64,000 bases of DNA, from positions 3,174,001 through 3,238,000 of the forward strand of contig NZ_CP125377.1 in assembly GCF_034008315.1 (NCBI RefSeq), in the 5' to 3' direction. Source of the stretch: Pseudomonas sp. P8_241 (GTDB taxonomy: Bacteria; Pseudomonadota; Gammaproteobacteria; Pseudomonadales; Pseudomonadaceae). Positions 63,457-64,000 of this stretch are shown here, one piece after another. The notes under the pieces were generated by a model that did not search any database, was not told the origin of the DNA, and saw only the letters and a list, made by a program, of their open reading frames with translations. Position 1 is the stretch's first letter. Every line of letters starts with the position of its first letter. The position numbers and the translations under genes are program-made.

Positions 63457-64000
63457 GTGACCGCACATCCTCTTGATGATCCTTTCTATTACCTCAATAA
63501 CTTCATGCAAGTGCTTGATTGGCTTGAGCATCGTTACGCCGATGTACTGAGCGTCGAGGAGCAGTCCTTCCTTCGCGACTTCAAACGGTTGCCCCGTGAG
63601 ACGAGTGCACTGCTGGTCAGAATGGTGATGCGCAAGGGCATTCACTTCAGGGCGAGCAAACTGCATTACGACGAAATCGGTGATATCGCTACGGCGGTCG
63701 AACCATTGCTCGAAATGGGGTGGGTTGATGAACACACGCCATTATCGATGGAAACGCTGTTCGAGGTGCTACTCAAGGCCGAGATCCTTCAGTGTTTCAG
63801 CATGGCCATCGACCAGCCCAAAGGAAGGAAAAGCGATTGGCTGCCGGCACTGAGCGAACGGTTCCCGCAGGCGCAACGTTTCACCGACTGGTGCCCGACA
63901 CTCGAGGAGCGCCTGTTCAGCCTGACCATCATGAGCCTGTGCGATCGCCTGCGCTTGATGTTTTTTGGCAATCTTTATCAGGACTGGTCAGAGTTCGTGC
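63457..64000 (+). CDS. N-terminal part of a FAN1-like VRR-NUC nuclease
   Basis: The first 181 codons are visible before the window ends. The text DPFYYLNNFMQVLDWLEHRY, FKRLPRETSALLVRMVMRKG and HFRASKLHYDEIGD is the N-terminal part of bacterial FAN1 proteins. These cut branched DNA near interstrand crosslinks with a C-terminal VRR-NUC domain, which would lie outside the window. The GTG has no strong ribosome site, and an ATG 48 bases later is possible. Confidence 0.82.
   Translation, partial: MTAHPLDDPFYYLNNFMQVLDWLEHRYADVLSVEEQSFLRDFKRLPRETSALLVRMVMRKGIHFRASKLHYDEIGDIATAVEPLLEMGWVDEHTPLSMETLFEVLLKAEILQCFSMAIDQPKGRKSDWLPALSERFPQAQRFTDWCPTLEERLFSLTIMSLCDRLRLMFFGNLYQDWSEFV

Overview
This window looks like a chromosomal segment of a fluorescent-group Pseudomonas. 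The evidence is the GC-rich coding style, a mexEF-oprN efflux operon with mexT and mexS nearby, small Pseudomonas-type families (DUF1652, DUF2790), lpxO, Ku, ecotin and two families of Pseudomonas REP palindromes between genes. I found no rRNA, tRNA, CRISPR array, transposase or prophage.

Layout. 1-6.9 kb: start of a secreted or lipoprotein gene, a nicotinamide riboside uptake/kinase pair (pnuC and a NadR-type kinase), an sCache_2 chemoreceptor, uppP, DUF1294 and MmcQ/YjbR genes, and a LysR regulator divergent from azoR. 7-20.6 kb: housekeeping and single genes (hydrolase, MFS transporter, ybiT, lpxO, ku, a PQQ-type sugar dehydrogenase, a short threonine dehydratase behind a classical leader-peptide attenuator, ecotin, a PfkB kinase and a PI-PLC-like protein). 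20.7-33.6 kb: a dense signalling island. It holds a glycosyltransferase and response regulator, then a rightward run of hybrid kinase, CheR, CheB, REC-kinase and REC. A leftward TPR / KaiC-like ATPase / hybrid kinase run faces it. 33.8-37.1 kb: a three-gene FUSC / DUF1656 / HlyD exporter operon. 37.3-49 kb: mexE-mexF-oprN, a decayed gene, a DUF1254 protein, an atypical AT-rich S66 peptidase, mexT and the divergent mexS. 49-54.2 kb: an unrecognised 490-aa protein, a MocR-type regulator, a small ORF and pgm. 54.3-64 kb: pirin, a UvrD-like helicase with an unusual layout, a DUF1652 protein, a polyamine-type cluster (AraC, amine oxidase, cupin, binding protein), a LprI-MliC fusion, a YgdI/YgdR-type lipoprotein and the start of a FAN1-like nuclease.

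How the genes work together. The attenuator before the threonine dehydratase shows promoter, leader peptide with Ile/Thr codons, and four mutually exclusive pairing segments. The enzyme behind it lacks the usual allosteric domain, so control may rest on attenuation. The signalling island separates CheB and CheR from any receptor or CheA and packs them with hybrid kinases opposite a KaiC-like ATPase. This is the best candidate here for a poorly described system. mexT and mexE, direct neighbours in P. aeruginosa, are separated here by about 3.6 kb of accessory DNA, and a 15-bp palindrome that fits a LysR-type box lies upstream of mexE.

All product names come from recognising motifs and family resemblance by eye. 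No database search or folding program was run.
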